The position numbers and the translations under genes were made by a program. Positions 50,860-60,007 of a stretch of 64,000 bases of DNA are shown here, one piece after another. Origin of the DNA: Polaribacter sp. SA4-10. GTDB lineage: Bacteria; Bacteroidota; Bacteroidia; Flavobacteriales; Flavobacteriaceae. The number at the start of each line of letters is the position of its first letter. The stretch's first letter is position 1. Under the pieces are notes generated by a model. The model made no database searches. It saw nothing but the letters and a program-made list of their open reading frames with translations, and was not told where the DNA came from. The stretch spans positions 3,173,573 through 3,237,572 of the forward strand of contig NZ_CP019331.1 of assembly GCF_002163835.1 (NCBI RefSeq), given 5' to 3'.

Positions 50860-52745
50860 TTATATTCTCCTAAAGGTTTTGGAAAGTCTTCTGGATTTGC
50901 AGCTAAATGATAACGAGGATCATCAATATCTTCTTCTATAATTCCTGTAAAAATTGGACTTGCTTTATAAAGTAGAATTTTACAATCTTCACTTAAATGT
51001 TTTAAAGTTATTTTCTTGCCTTCAGCTTGGTATTTTTCAACCAAAGCAAAAATAGCTTCTATAGCAGAATGATCTGAGATACGAGCTTCTACAAAATCAA
51101 TTTCCACTTTTTCTGGATCATTTTTTACATCAAATTTTTCATTAAAAGCAGTTATACTTCCAAAGAATAAAGGACCCCAAATTTCATATATTTTTGTACC
51201 GTCTTCTTTAAGACGCTTTCTAGCTCTAATTTTCTTTGCGCTTTCCCAAGCAAATGATAATGCAGAAATAATTACCCCAACAAAAACAGCAATTGCTAAA
51301 TCAAAGAAAACAGTAACTGCAGAAACAATAATTAGTACAAAAGCATCTGATACTGGTATTTTTTTCATAATTCTAAAACTAGACCAAGCAAATGTTTCAA
51401 TAACCATCATAAACATTACACCTACTAAAGCAGCAATTGGCACTTGCTCTATATATTTATCAGCAAATAAAATAAAAGTTAATAATGTTAAAGACATCAT
51501 AACACCAGATAATCGGCCTCTACCACCAGCATTTATGTTTATTACAGTTTGACCAATCATTCCACAACCACCAGTTCCACCAAACAAACCACTAAGCATA
51601 TTCCCAGCTCCTTGTGCAACACATTCTTTATTTCCATCACCTCTAGTCTCAGTTAATTCATCAACTAAATTCATTGTCATAAGTGTTTCTATTAACCCCA
51701 CAGAAGCAGCAAGAAAAGCATAGGGAGCAATAAATTTTAACGTCTCTAAATTAAAAGGAAGATTGCTCCAAAGTTCAAGGATGTTTAAATTTTTAGATAA
51801 TTCATTAAAGCCATTTAAACCAACGCCTCCACCATCTCTAATAAAATCCCCAACATTTATTGATTGAATACCTCCAAAAATAGAAATTAAACTAACTATT
51901 AATATGGCTGTTAAAGCAGCAGGTATTTTGGTTGTTAATTTAGGCAAACCCCATACAATAAGCATGGTTAATAAAACAAGGCCTATCATTATATATAGTT
52001 TTTCACCTTGCATTGTAGATTTCACAACACCACTATCTTTTACTGAATAAAAACCATTATCTTTTATATTGAAAACAACTTTCTTCGTTTTAGCATCAAA
52101 AACTTGATTGTCTGACATTATGAAAACCGCTTCACCTGTTTTGATATTGATAACAGATTTGTCTTCTATTGAAAACAATTCAGTTTTAGAAACTAAGTCC
52201 CTAACAGTATTATTACTTATATTATAAATAAGTTCTTTAGATTCTGTTTTACGCATGTTTTGACCAAAAGCATCTTTTGTATTTTCTGTAAACATACCTA
52301 GTTGCGCCATAAAAATAACAATAGCTAAACCGTTTACAAATCCTAGCATTACAGGGTGTGGAATTAAACGCACAAATTTCCCTAGTTTAAAGAGACCGGC
52401 TAAAACTTGTATTATTCCCATTAAAACGACAGCTGCTAGCAAATAAAAATAGCCCATATTTTCTACAGGGTTATCAAATAAAAGGCCTTTGGCATGTCCT
52501 TCTTGAATCATATGAACAAAAATAACAGCTACTGCCCCTGCAGCTCCAGAAATAAGACCTGGTCTACCACCAAATATTGCTGAAATAATACCAATAACAA
52601 AAGCTCCAAAAAGCGCTACTATAGGACTAATTTGTGCTACGAAAGCAAAAGCTACAACTTCAGGTATCATTGCTAATGATACAGTAATGCCGGCTAAAAT
52701 GTCATTTCTAACATTTTTTTTCTGTTTTCTGAAGAATTCTGTCAT
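50853..52745 (-). CDS. SulP-family anion transporter with STAS domain
   Basis: A 630-residue transporter. The membrane part has the SulP hallmarks AGITVSLAMIPEVVAFAF and GGTGGCGMIGQTVININAG, and the C-terminal STAS domain is at about 520-610. Substrates in the family include sulfate, bicarbonate and other anions. It is about 80-100 residues longer than usual because of a hydrophilic insert at about 152-249 between membrane helices. A -7 box (TACCTTTG, minus, 52775-52768) lies 22 bases upstream. Confidence 0.9.
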   Translation of the reverse strand: MTEFFRKQKKNVRNDILAGITVSLAMIPEVVAFAFVAQISPIVALFGAFVIGIISAIFGGRPGLISGAAGAVAVIFVHMIQEGHAKGLLFDNPVENMGYFYLLAAVVLMGIIQVLAGLFKLGKFVRLIPHPVMLGFVNGLAIVIFMAQLGMFTENTKDAFGQNMRKTESKELIYNISNNTVRDLVSKTELFSIEDKSVINIKTGEAVFIMSDNQVFDAKTKKVVFNIKDNGFYSVKDSGVVKSTMQGEKLYIMIGLVLLTMLIVWGLPKLTTKIPAALTAILIVSLISIFGGIQSINVGDFIRDGGGVGLNGFNELSKNLNILELWSNLPFNLETLKFIAPYAFLAASVGLIETLMTMNLVDELTETRGDGNKECVAQGAGNMLSGLFGGTGGCGMIGQTVININAGGRGRLSGVMMSLTLLTFILFADKYIEQVPIAALVGVMFMMVIETFAWSSFRIMKKIPVSDAFVLIIVSAVTVFFDLAIAVFVGVIISALSFAWESAKKIRARKRLKEDGTKIYEIWGPLFFGSITAFNEKFDVKNDPEKVEIDFVEARISDHSAIEAIFALVEKYQAEGKKITLKHLSEDCKILLYKASPIFTGIIEEDIDDPRYHLAANPEDFPKPLGEYKF

Positions 52746-52767
52746 GATTATACTTTTTTAGAAGGCG

Positions 52768-52775
52768 GCAAAGGT
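52768..52775 (-). promoter_or_regulatory. -7 box of the SulP gene
   Basis: The minus strand reads TACCTTTG, matching TAnnTTTG 22 bases before the ATG. Confidence 0.45.
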
Positions 52776-52794
52776 AATGGTAATTTTTAGAAAA

Positions 52795-53391
52795 CTACAT
52801 TTCTTTATAAGTATCGTATACTAATTTTATATTTCCGTAAGTATTTTTTAAAGCCTTATGTATTTCTATATCAGATTTAAAAACTACTTCTGTAATTTCT
52901 TCTTCAATTTGTGGGACTAATTCTTTAGAATAATCAGAACTCATTAAAAACCAATGGGTCTCTTTTAGTTTAATTCCGTTTCGATAATAAACGTGATACG
53001 TGGTAAGTAATGGTTGTATAATTTTTAAATTATAAATACCACACTCTTCTTCTACTTCTCTTATAGCTGTAGTTTCTATGCTTTCACCTTTTTCTATTAT
53101 TCCTTTCGGTAAATCCCATTTGTTACTTCTAAATATAAATAGAACTTCTTTTTTAGGGTTTAAAACGAGGCCTCCAGCAGCTGAAACAATCTTGAATTTC
53201 TTAATAAATAATGCCCAATCGTTCTCTAAATCGTTTGCGTGTAAGTAGATTCCCTTAATGTTTTCATCTTGCAATTTGTAGATGAGTTCATCTACTATAA
53301 TGTTCTTAATAATGTAAGTTGGAAAAATATTTTCTTTTTTTAAAGAAGAAGTGACGATTATAGGTTTATCATTTACAAAAACTTTATACAT
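52795..53391 (-). CDS. NUDIX hydrolase
   Basis: A 198-residue protein with a NUDIX box: GESIETTAIREVEEECGI within the WDLPKG context at about residues 100-125. The substrate, probably a nucleotide or dinucleotide diphosphate, is not known. The start MYKVFVNDKP is chosen; an upstream in-frame Met at 53400 would overlap pyrE by two bases. The N-terminal 60 residues are extra to the NUDIX fold. It diverges from pyrE with only seven bases between the start codons. Confidence 0.85.
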   Translation of the reverse strand: MYKVFVNDKPIIVTSSLKKENIFPTYIIKNIIVDELIYKLQDENIKGIYLHANDLENDWALFIKKFKIVSAAGGLVLNPKKEVLFIFRSNKWDLPKGIIEKGESIETTAIREVEEECGIYNLKIIQPLLTTYHVYYRNGIKLKETHWFLMSSDYSKELVPQIEEEITEVVFKSDIEIHKALKNTYGNIKLVYDTYKEM

Positions 53392-53394
53392 TTG
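53387..53394 (+). promoter_or_regulatory. -7 box immediately before pyrE
   Basis: TACATTTG matches TAnnTTTG and ends four bases before the pyrE ATG, inside the first codons of the NUDIX gene. It predicts a leaderless pyrE mRNA. Confidence 0.45.
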
Positions 53395-53398
53395 TGAC

Positions 53399-54040
53399 AT
53401 GATTTTAAACAAAGATACATCAAAAAAAACGGCAGAGCTTTTGTTGCAAATAAAAGCAATTAAGTTGAGCCCTAATGAGCCTTTTAATTGGGCTTCGGGT
53501 TGGAAATCGCCTATTTACTGTGATAATAGAATTACATTATCTTATCCAGCTGTACGTGTTTTTTTAAAGGAAGAAATGGCTAAAATTGTAGAGCTACAAT
53601 ATGGTAAACCAGATGTTATTGCTGGTGTAGCGACGGGAGCTATTGCTATAGGTGTTTTAGTTGCTCAAGTATTGGGCGTTCCTTTTATTTATGTAAGACC
53701 AGAACCAAAAAAGCATGGTAGAAAAAATCAAATTGAAGGTTATTTAGAAAGCGGACAAAATGTTGTTGTAATTGAAGATTTAATAAGTACAGGTAATAGT
53801 AGTTTAAATGCTGTTGAAGCTTTAAAAGAAGCTGGAGCTATTGTAAAAGGTATGGTGGCTATTTTCTCTTACGGATTTGATGTTGCAGATAAAAACTTTG
53901 CAGAAAAGAATGTAAGTTTAACAACTTTAAGTAATTATGATCATTTATTAGAACAAGCATTAGATAGTGATTATGTTTCTGAAAAAGAGTTGCTTACTTT
54001 GAAAGAGTGGAGGAGTCAACCAAGTGAATGGAGGCAATAA
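53399..54040 (+). CDS. pyrE: Orotate phosphoribosyltransferase
   Basis: A 213-residue type I phosphoribosyltransferase that makes OMP from orotate and PRPP. The Met at 53399 is chosen over one 48 bases upstream that would overlap the NUDIX gene. The start LLQIKAIKLSPNEPFNWASG, the PRPP-binding VIEDLISTGNSSLNAVEAL and the segment RPEPKKHGRKNQIEG are typical. The SRPBCC gene follows after 10 bases. Confidence 0.93.
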   Translation: MILNKDTSKKTAELLLQIKAIKLSPNEPFNWASGWKSPIYCDNRITLSYPAVRVFLKEEMAKIVELQYGKPDVIAGVATGAIAIGVLVAQVLGVPFIYVRPEPKKHGRKNQIEGYLESGQNVVVIEDLISTGNSSLNAVEALKEAGAIVKGMVAIFSYGFDVADKNFAEKNVSLTTLSNYDHLLEQALDSDYVSEKELLTLKEWRSQPSEWRQ

Positions 54041-54050
54041 ATAATAATAT

Positions 54051-54440
54051 ATGAATATAGCAGGAAATATAGAAGTAGTAGAAAAATCAGCAAAAGAGTT
54101 ATTTGCATTTTTTTCAGAATTAAATAATTTTGAAAAATTAATGCCTGAAGATATTAAGAAATTTGAAGTTGAAGGAGATTCTTTTATTTTTGGTCTACCA
54201 GGAATGCCAGAAATTAGATTGGTATTAAAAGAAAAAACTGAGTTTTCTAATATTACTTTAGGAGCAGCAAGTAGCAAATTACCATTTACATTGGCGGCAA
54301 ATATAACTGAGATTTCGGAGAATAAAAGTGAGGTTCAACTTCAATTTGAGGGAGATTTTAATCCAATGATGACAATGATGATTAAAAAGCCATTAACTAA
54401 GTTTGTAGATACCTTGTCAGAAAATATAGGGAAACTTTAA
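54051..54440 (+). CDS. SRPBCC-family protein
   Basis: A 129-residue protein of the START/SRPBCC fold (a helix-grip barrel), seen from the pattern of an N-terminal beta strand, a helix at NNFEKLMPEDIKKFEV, six further strands and a long C-terminal helix (MTMMIKKPLTKFVDTLSENI). Such proteins bind hydrophobic ligands. It is co-transcribed with pyrE and its end overlaps the opposing birA gene by four bases. Confidence 0.75.
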   Translation: MNIAGNIEVVEKSAKELFAFFSELNNFEKLMPEDIKKFEVEGDSFIFGLPGMPEIRLVLKEKTEFSNITLGAASSKLPFTLAANITEISENKSEVQLQFEGDFNPMMTMMIKKPLTKFVDTLSENIGKL

Positions 54441-55168
54441 ATAAAAGTTATTTCTTTTATTCCAAATTCTTTAATGGTCTCATCTTCTAGTTGAATTTGA
54501 AGTTTTCCATCTTTAGAAATTCCTGTAATAATTCCCATAAATAAAACATCTTCACTATTTTTAAATATAGTTGGGATGTTTATTTTGTACAATACATTTA
54601 GATAGCTTTTTTCTAAATCGGCAAAATTGTTATCATCAAGTAATTTTACTTTTTCTTTTATTTTTTCTACTATTTGTTTTAATAGAATATCTAGATCGTA
54701 ATTTTTTCCAGTTAAATTTTTTAGAGATGTAACATTTTTTAAAAAATCAGGAAAAACTTGTTGATTTGTATTTAAACCAATTCCAATAATTGAAGATTTT
54801 ATTTTACTGCCTTTAATGCTATTTTCTATTAAAACACCACATATTTTTTTATTTGCTGACAGAATGTCGTTAGGCCATTTAATAGTTGTTCTTGGAATGT
54901 TTAAATCTAAAAGAGATTCATAAATGGCTAAGCTAACAGCAAAGTTTAAATATTTTTTTTTCTGAATTTGTAAGTCAGAAAATGTTATAAATACACTGAA
55001 TGTTAGGTTTTTAAATGGTTTAGAAATCCATTTGTTTACTTGTTGTCCTCTGCCGTTAGTTTGATTGTTGGTGACAGCAACTGTGAAGTTTTTTAAAGCA
55101 GCATCTTGTGCCAATTCTTTTAAAAAAGAATTAGTAGAATTAATGGCATTAAGTTTGATTATTTTCAA
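54437..55168 (-). CDS. Biotin--[acetyl-CoA-carboxylase] ligase
   Basis: A 243-residue biotin protein ligase without the DNA-binding N-terminal domain of E. coli BirA, so it should not act as a repressor. Key segments are NQTNGRGQQVNKW (biotin and AMP loop), TIKWPNDILS and KICGVLIEN. It attaches biotin to acyl-CoA carboxylases. It diverges from rsfS. Confidence 0.92.
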   Translation of the reverse strand: MKIIKLNAINSTNSFLKELAQDAALKNFTVAVTNNQTNGRGQQVNKWISKPFKNLTFSVFITFSDLQIQKKKYLNFAVSLAIYESLLDLNIPRTTIKWPNDILSANKKICGVLIENSIKGSKIKSSIIGIGLNTNQQVFPDFLKNVTSLKNLTGKNYDLDILLKQIVEKIKEKVKLLDDNNFADLEKSYLNVLYKINIPTIFKNSEDVLFMGIITGISKDGKLQIQLEDETIKEFGIKEITFI

Positions 55169-55225
55169 GTGTTAAATAAAGTATAAAGTAGTTCAATATT
55201 ACACAAAATACTCGCAAAAAAACAA

Positions 55226-55233
55226 TAACTTTG
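55226..55233 (+). promoter_or_regulatory. -7 box of the rsfS-ftsH unit
   Basis: TAACTTTG matches TAnnTTTG and lies 22 bases before the rsfS start. No clear -33 TTG is present. Confidence 0.45.
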
Positions 55234-55255
55234 CGATAAATTAGAAAAAAAATTA

Positions 55256-55624
55256 ATGGCTAAAAAAACGGTAAGTACAGATGAGTTAATCTCTGTAATA
55301 ATTAAAGGAATTGATGAAGTTAAGGGAGAAAATATTCAATTATTAGACTTACGAGATATAGAGAATACTGTTTGTGATTATTTTATAATCTGCTCAGGTA
55401 ACTCGAATACACAAGTTAATGCAATTTCTGGTTCCGTACAAAAGGTAGTTAGTAAAGAACTTAAAGACAAACCTTGGCATATTGAAGGACAAGGAAATTC
55501 TGAATGGGTTTTAATGGATTACGTGAATGTTGTTGTTCATATATTTCAAAAAAATGTTAGAGAATTTTATGATATAGAAAGTCTTTGGGGTGATGCAGTG
55601 ATTACGGAAATAAACCCAGTATAA
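55256..55624 (+). CDS. rsfS: Ribosomal silencing factor RsfS
   Basis: A 122-residue Iojap/YbeB protein. It binds L14 and blocks subunit joining when nutrients are low. Motifs: CDYFIICSGNSNTQVNAI, GQGNSEWVLMDYVNVVVHIF and YDIESLWGDA. It leads the unit with ftsH, the LUD gene, cdsA, psd and ACBP, with short gaps. Confidence 0.95.
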   Translation: MAKKTVSTDELISVIIKGIDEVKGENIQLLDLRDIENTVCDYFIICSGNSNTQVNAISGSVQKVVSKELKDKPWHIEGQGNSEWVLMDYVNVVVHIFQKNVREFYDIESLWGDAVITEINPV

Positions 55625-55643
55625 ACATTTTTATTTTAAAGAA

Positions 55644-57671
55644 ATGAGTGATTCAAAAAAAGATAGTAATTCTAATATGCCTAAATTTAAATTCAGTGCA
55701 TATTGGATTTATGGAGCAATATTTTTAGTGTTAATAGCTGTACAGTTTTTTAATAGCGGAGATTTAGCAACAAAAAGCATTTCTAAAAATGAGTTTAATG
55801 AAATATTAAAAGAAAATGATATTTCTAAAATTGTTGTTGTAAACAATAATATAGCTCAGATTTTTATAAAAGATGAATCTTTAAACAAAGACAAATACAA
55901 GAAGGTTAAAACTTCAGCTTTTTACAGAAAAGGCTCTTCTTTATATGAATATAATTTTGGGGATTTACAAAATTTCGAAAATAACATAGAAAGAGTAAGA
56001 CAAGAAAAAGCATTAGATTTTGATTTAAAAAATGACGAAAGAACAAGTATGTTTGAAACAATACTAGGTTTCTTGCCTTTTATTATTTTAATTGCAGTTT
56101 GGTTGTTTTTTATGAAAAGAATGTCTGGTGGCGGAAGTGGCGCTGGTGGAGGAGGTCAAATCTTTAATATTGGAAAATCTAAAGCTAAACTTTTTGATAA
56201 AGATACTAAAGTAAAAACTACTTTTGAAAATGTTGCAGGTTTAGAAGGAGCTAAAGAAGAAGTGCAAGAAATTGTAGATTTCTTAAAAAATCCAGAAAAA
56301 TATACCTCTTTAGGTGGTAAGATTCCTAAAGGAGCATTACTAGTAGGGCCTCCAGGTACAGGGAAAACATTATTAGCCAAAGCTGTTGCAGGTGAGGCAG
56401 ATGTTCCGTTTTTCTCTTTATCAGGATCAGATTTTGTAGAAATGTTTGTAGGAGTAGGAGCATCTAGAGTTCGAGATTTATTTAAACAAGCAGCTCAAAA
56501 ATCACCTTCTATTATTTTTATTGATGAGATTGATGCCATTGGTAGAGCTCGTGGTAAAAATAGTATGACTGGTGGTAATGATGAAAGAGAAAACACTTTA
56601 AATCAATTGCTTACAGAAATGGATGGTTTTGGTACTGATGTAAATGTTATTGTCTTAGCAGCAACAAATAGAGCAGATGTTTTAGATAGTGCTTTAATGC
56701 GTGCTGGACGTTTTGATCGTCAGATTTATGTAGACTTACCTAACATTAATGAAAGGAAAGAAATTTTTGAGGTTCATATTAAGCCTTTAAAGTTAGCAGA
56801 TGATGTTAATATTGGCTTTTTAGCACAACAAACACCTGGTTTTTCTGGTGCAGATATTGCAAATATGTGTAATGAGGCAGCATTAATTGCAGCAAGACAT
56901 AATAAAAAAGCAATTTATCATCAAGACTTTTTAGATGCTGTAGATAGAATTGTAGGAGGTTTAGAAAAGAAAAACAAAGTAATCACTCCAAAAGAAAAGA
57001 AAACAATTGCTTTTCATGAAGCAGGTCATGCAACAGTAAGTTGGATGTTAGAACATGCAGCTCCTTTAGTAAAAGTAACTATTGTTCCAAGAGGGCAGTC
57101 TTTAGGCGCAGCTTGGTATTTGCCAGCAGAAAGGATGATTGTGCAAACTGAACAAATGCTTGATGAAATGTGTGCTACTTTAGGAGGTAGAGCAGCAGAG
57201 AAAATTATTTTCAATAAAATTTCAACAGGCGCTTTAAGCGATTTAGAAAAAGTAACCAAACAAGCTAGAGCAATGGTTACAGTATATGGTTTAAATGAAA
57301 AAGTTGGTAATATAACGTATTATGATTCTTCTGGAAATGATGGTTTTGTAAAGCCTTATAGTGAAGATACGGCTAAAACTATTGATGAAGAAATCTCTAA
57401 AATGATAGAGGCTCAGTATATAAGAGCAATAGAATTATTATCTGAAAATAAAGATAAATTAACTATTTTAGCTGAGTTATTATTAGAGAAAGAAGTTATC
57501 TTTAAAGACGATTTACTAAAAATATTTGGAGAAAGACCTTTTGAAGACGAAGTAGTAGCTATAAAAGTTGAAAATAAAATTGAAGAAGAAGTTAATATTC
57601 CTCCTGTAGAAAACAAAACGGAAGAAGAACAAGTTAATATTCCCCCAGTAGAAAACAAAACTGAAGAATAG
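55644..57671 (+). CDS. ftsH: ATP-dependent zinc metalloprotease FtsH
   Basis: A 675-residue membrane AAA protease. Two membrane helices (about 18-37 and 130-150) flank a periplasmic part. Walker A is GPPGTGKT, Walker B IIFIDEID, the second region of homology [15 protein letters not shown], and the zinc motif HEAGH. It degrades membrane and some cytoplasmic proteins, including lipid-synthesis enzymes in other bacteria. The C-terminal tail has a near-perfect tandem repeat of [11 protein letters not shown], probably unstructured. Confidence 0.97.
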   Translation: MSDSKKDSNSNMPKFKFSAYWIYGAIFLVLIAVQFFNSGDLATKSISKNEFNEILKENDISKIVVVNNNIAQIFIKDESLNKDKYKKVKTSAFYRKGSSLYEYNFGDLQNFENNIERVRQEKALDFDLKNDERTSMFETILGFLPFIILIAVWLFFMKRMSGGGSGAGGGGQIFNIGKSKAKLFDKDTKVKTTFENVAGLEGAKEEVQEIVDFLKNPEKYTSLGGKIPKGALLVGPPGTGKTLLAKAVAGEADVPFFSLSGSDFVEMFVGVGASRVRDLFKQAAQKSPSIIFIDEIDAIGRARGKNSMTGGNDERENTLNQLLTEMDGFGTDVNVIVLAATNRADVLDSALMRAGRFDRQIYVDLPNINERKEIFEVHIKPLKLADDVNIGFLAQQTPGFSGADIANMCNEAALIAARHNKKAIYHQDFLDAVDRIVGGLEKKNKVITPKEKKTIAFHEAGHATVSWMLEHAAPLVKVTIVPRGQSLGAAWYLPAERMIVQTEQMLDEMCATLGGRAAEKIIFNKISTGALSDLEKVTKQARAMVTVYGLNEKVGNITYYDSSGNDGFVKPYSEDTAKTIDEEISKMIEAQYIRAIELLSENKDKLTILAELLLEKEVIFKDDLLKIFGERPFEDEVVAIKVENKIEEEVNIPPVENKTEEEQVNIPPVENKTEE

Positions 57672-57692
57672 CTAAATAACTTTAATTGAAAA

Positions 57693-58277
57693 ATGAATTT
57701 CTTTAAGAAGCTATTTAATGGCTCTTCAAAAGAGGAGGAGGAGGTCAAAAAACAAGAAGTAGAATTATCTTTAGATGATTCGTTTGTGCATAATTTCCTT
57801 GAAAAAGGAGGGAAGTTTTTATACTGTGTAAAAAAGGAAGAGATTACTTCTAATCTTAAAAAGATTTTTTTAGAAAATAATTGGAATCAAATAATCTTGC
57901 TGAATAATGAACTTTCTTCATTTGTAAACAAGAAAGAAATTTCAATTTCAGAAAAAGTTAACTCAGAGCTCCCTGTTTTTACAAGTTGTGAACATTTAAT
58001 TGCAGACAATGGAGATGTTTTATTTTCATCAAATCAATTAAAAAGCAGAAAACTGTCTGAGTTGTCAGAAAACTTTATTGTTTACGCAACTACAAGTCAA
58101 TTAGTTAAGAATACTGGTCAAGGTTTAACAGGAATAAAGGTAAATTGTAAGAAAAACCTTCCAACAAATATATCCGCAATTAAAAATTATAATATCAATA
58201 AAAACGATGATAATTTTCTAAACTACGGTAACAGTAACTCAAAAAACTTATATTTGCTTCTGTTTGAAGATTTATAA
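57693..58277 (+). CDS. LUD domain protein (LutC-like)
   Basis: A 194-residue protein of the LUD fold seen in lactate-utilisation subunits LutB and LutC. The core segments are TSCEHLIADNGDVLFSSN and NFIVYATTSQLVKNTGQGL. There is no lactate operon here; the gene lies between ftsH and cdsA, a position found in many Bacteroidetes, so a lipid or membrane link is more likely than lactate use. The N-terminal 25 residues are very charged. Confidence 0.75.
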   Translation: MNFFKKLFNGSSKEEEEVKKQEVELSLDDSFVHNFLEKGGKFLYCVKKEEITSNLKKIFLENNWNQIILLNNELSSFVNKKEISISEKVNSELPVFTSCEHLIADNGDVLFSSNQLKSRKLSELSENFIVYATTSQLVKNTGQGLTGIKVNCKKNLPTNISAIKNYNINKNDDNFLNYGNSNSKNLYLLLFEDL

Positions 58278-58278
58278 T

Positions 58279-59073
58279 ATGAGCAACTTTTTGAGAAGGA
58301 TTTTTTCTGGAATTATTTACGTTTTAATATTTATTTCTGCGATTCTTTTTTCTAAAGAATCGTATGTTGTACTCATATCGTTATTTGGTTTTATAGGTAT
58401 TTGGGAATTTTCAAAAATGATTAAATTTAAAAACATTATTCCTTATTTGTTTTTTGGTTTAACTTTGTTTTTAATGCTGAAAAGACCAGATAATTATGGA
58501 GTAACTGTAATTTTAATAATTACAATTTTATCATCAGTTTACCTTATTTATCAGTTATACAGTAAAAAAGAAATCATTTTTTTAAATGATAGATCAAAAT
58601 TAGGTCTTACGATTAGATATTTTATTTTTTCTATGTGTTTCTTAGTTTTATTGCCTTTTTATAAGGGTATTTATAACCCATATTTAGTAATTTCTATTTT
58701 AGTTTTAATTTGGGTTAATGATAGTTTTGCATTTTTAGTGGGTAAAAACTTTGGTAAGAGAAAATTATTTGAATCGGTTTCACCAAAAAAAACAATTGAA
58801 GGTTTTATAGGGGGATTAGTTTTTGCTATTATAGCATCATTTATTATTAGTAAATATAATAATGACTTTAGTATTCTAAATTGGTGTATTATAGCTATTA
58901 TTGTTTGTGTTATTGGAACTATTGGAGACTTGGTAGAGTCTAAGTTTAAAAGGCAAGCTAAAGTAAAAGATAGTGGAACTATAATGCCAGGTCATGGAGG
59001 AGTTTTAGATAGGTTAGATAGCTTATTATTTGCGGCACCATTTGTATATTTGTATATTAACTTTATTATTTAA
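58279..59073 (+). CDS. cdsA: Phosphatidate cytidylyltransferase
   Basis: A 264-residue membrane enzyme that makes CDP-diacylglycerol from phosphatidate and CTP. The ATG at 58279, directly after the LUD stop, is chosen. The signature KDSGTIMPGHGGVLDRLDSL near the C-terminus and SPKKTIEGFIGG are diagnostic, and there are about seven membrane helices. With psd three bases on, it makes phosphatidylethanolamine precursors. Confidence 0.95.
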   Translation: MSNFLRRIFSGIIYVLIFISAILFSKESYVVLISLFGFIGIWEFSKMIKFKNIIPYLFFGLTLFLMLKRPDNYGVTVILIITILSSVYLIYQLYSKKEIIFLNDRSKLGLTIRYFIFSMCFLVLLPFYKGIYNPYLVISILVLIWVNDSFAFLVGKNFGKRKLFESVSPKKTIEGFIGGLVFAIIASFIISKYNNDFSILNWCIIAIIVCVIGTIGDLVESKFKRQAKVKDSGTIMPGHGGVLDRLDSLLFAAPFVYLYINFII

Positions 59074-59075
59074 AT

Positions 59076-59732
59076 ATGATTCGTTTCCATAAAGAAGGGT
59101 ATAAGATTATTATTATTGCTTTTGCATTGTCAATTGCAGGTATTTTATTAGCAGAAAAGTTAATAGAAATTAATTGGCTGTTAAAAGCTATTCAAGTTTT
59201 AATAATTGGTTTTCTAATTATAATTCTTCAGTTTTTTAGAAACCCAAAAAGAAACACTCCTTTAAGTGATACTACTATTATTGCTCCAGTAGATGGTAAA
59301 GTTGTAGTAATTGAAGAGGTTGAAGAACCAGAGTTTTTTAAAGACAAAAGATTACAAGTATCTATATTTATGTCTCCAATAAATGTGCATGTAACAAGAT
59401 ATGCAATGAGTGGAGTAGTAAAATATAGTAAATACCACCCAGGTAAATATTTGGTTGCATGGCACCCAAAAGCATCTACAGAAAATGAAAGAACATCTGT
59501 GGTTATTAATAATGCTACTTTTGGAGATGTTTTGTACAGACAAATTGCAGGTGCTTTAGCTAAGAGAATTGTAAATTATGCAAAAGAAGGCAATACTGTT
59601 GTTCAAGGAACTGATGCCGGATTTATTAAATTTGGATCAAGGGTCGATTTGTATTTACCAATTGGTACAAAATTAAATGTTAAATTGGGTGATAAAGTAA
59701 AGGGTGGCGTTCAAGTTGTTGCAGAAAAATAA
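59076..59732 (+). CDS. psd: Phosphatidylserine decarboxylase
   Basis: A 218-residue PSD of the short archaeal/Bacteroidetes type. It has an N-terminal membrane segment and ends in IKFGSRVDLYLPIGTKLN, where the serine of GS becomes the pyruvoyl group after self-cleavage. It converts phosphatidylserine to phosphatidylethanolamine. pssA is not in the window. The HVTRYAMSGVV segment holds a conserved histidine of the family. Confidence 0.94.
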   Translation: MIRFHKEGYKIIIIAFALSIAGILLAEKLIEINWLLKAIQVLIIGFLIIILQFFRNPKRNTPLSDTTIIAPVDGKVVVIEEVEEPEFFKDKRLQVSIFMSPINVHVTRYAMSGVVKYSKYHPGKYLVAWHPKASTENERTSVVINNATFGDVLYRQIAGALAKRIVNYAKEGNTVVQGTDAGFIKFGSRVDLYLPIGTKLNVKLGDKVKGGVQVVAEK

Positions 59733-59736
59733 ACGT

Positions 59737-59991
59737 ATGAATACTGATTTAGACATAGAGTTTAAGGAGGCTTTCAATAAAATATCTAAACTTAAAAAAG
59801 GTGTAGCACCAGATATAATGCTACTGTTTTATGCTTATTATAAGCAAGCAAATTTTGGTAATAAGTTTTCTTTTAATAGTGGTCTAAATGTAAGAAGTGC
59901 ATTTAAATTTAATGCTTGGATGCAATTAAATGGGATGTCTGCTGAGGAAGCAAAAAAAGAATATATCAAGTTAGCAAACACAATTTTATAA
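59737..59991 (+). CDS. Acyl-CoA-binding protein
   Basis: An 84-residue ACBP of the four-helix type better known from eukaryotes. Residues LDIEFKEAFNKISKL, LLFYAYYKQANFG and AWMQLNGMSAEEAKKEYIKL are diagnostic. It binds long acyl-CoA esters and could feed phospholipid synthesis, fitting its place four bases after psd. The ATG at 59737 is chosen over one inside psd. Confidence 0.92.
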   Translation: MNTDLDIEFKEAFNKISKLKKGVAPDIMLLFYAYYKQANFGNKFSFNSGLNVRSAFKFNAWMQLNGMSAEEAKKEYIKLANTIL

Positions 59992-60007
59992 ATAAAAAAG
60001 TAATACC

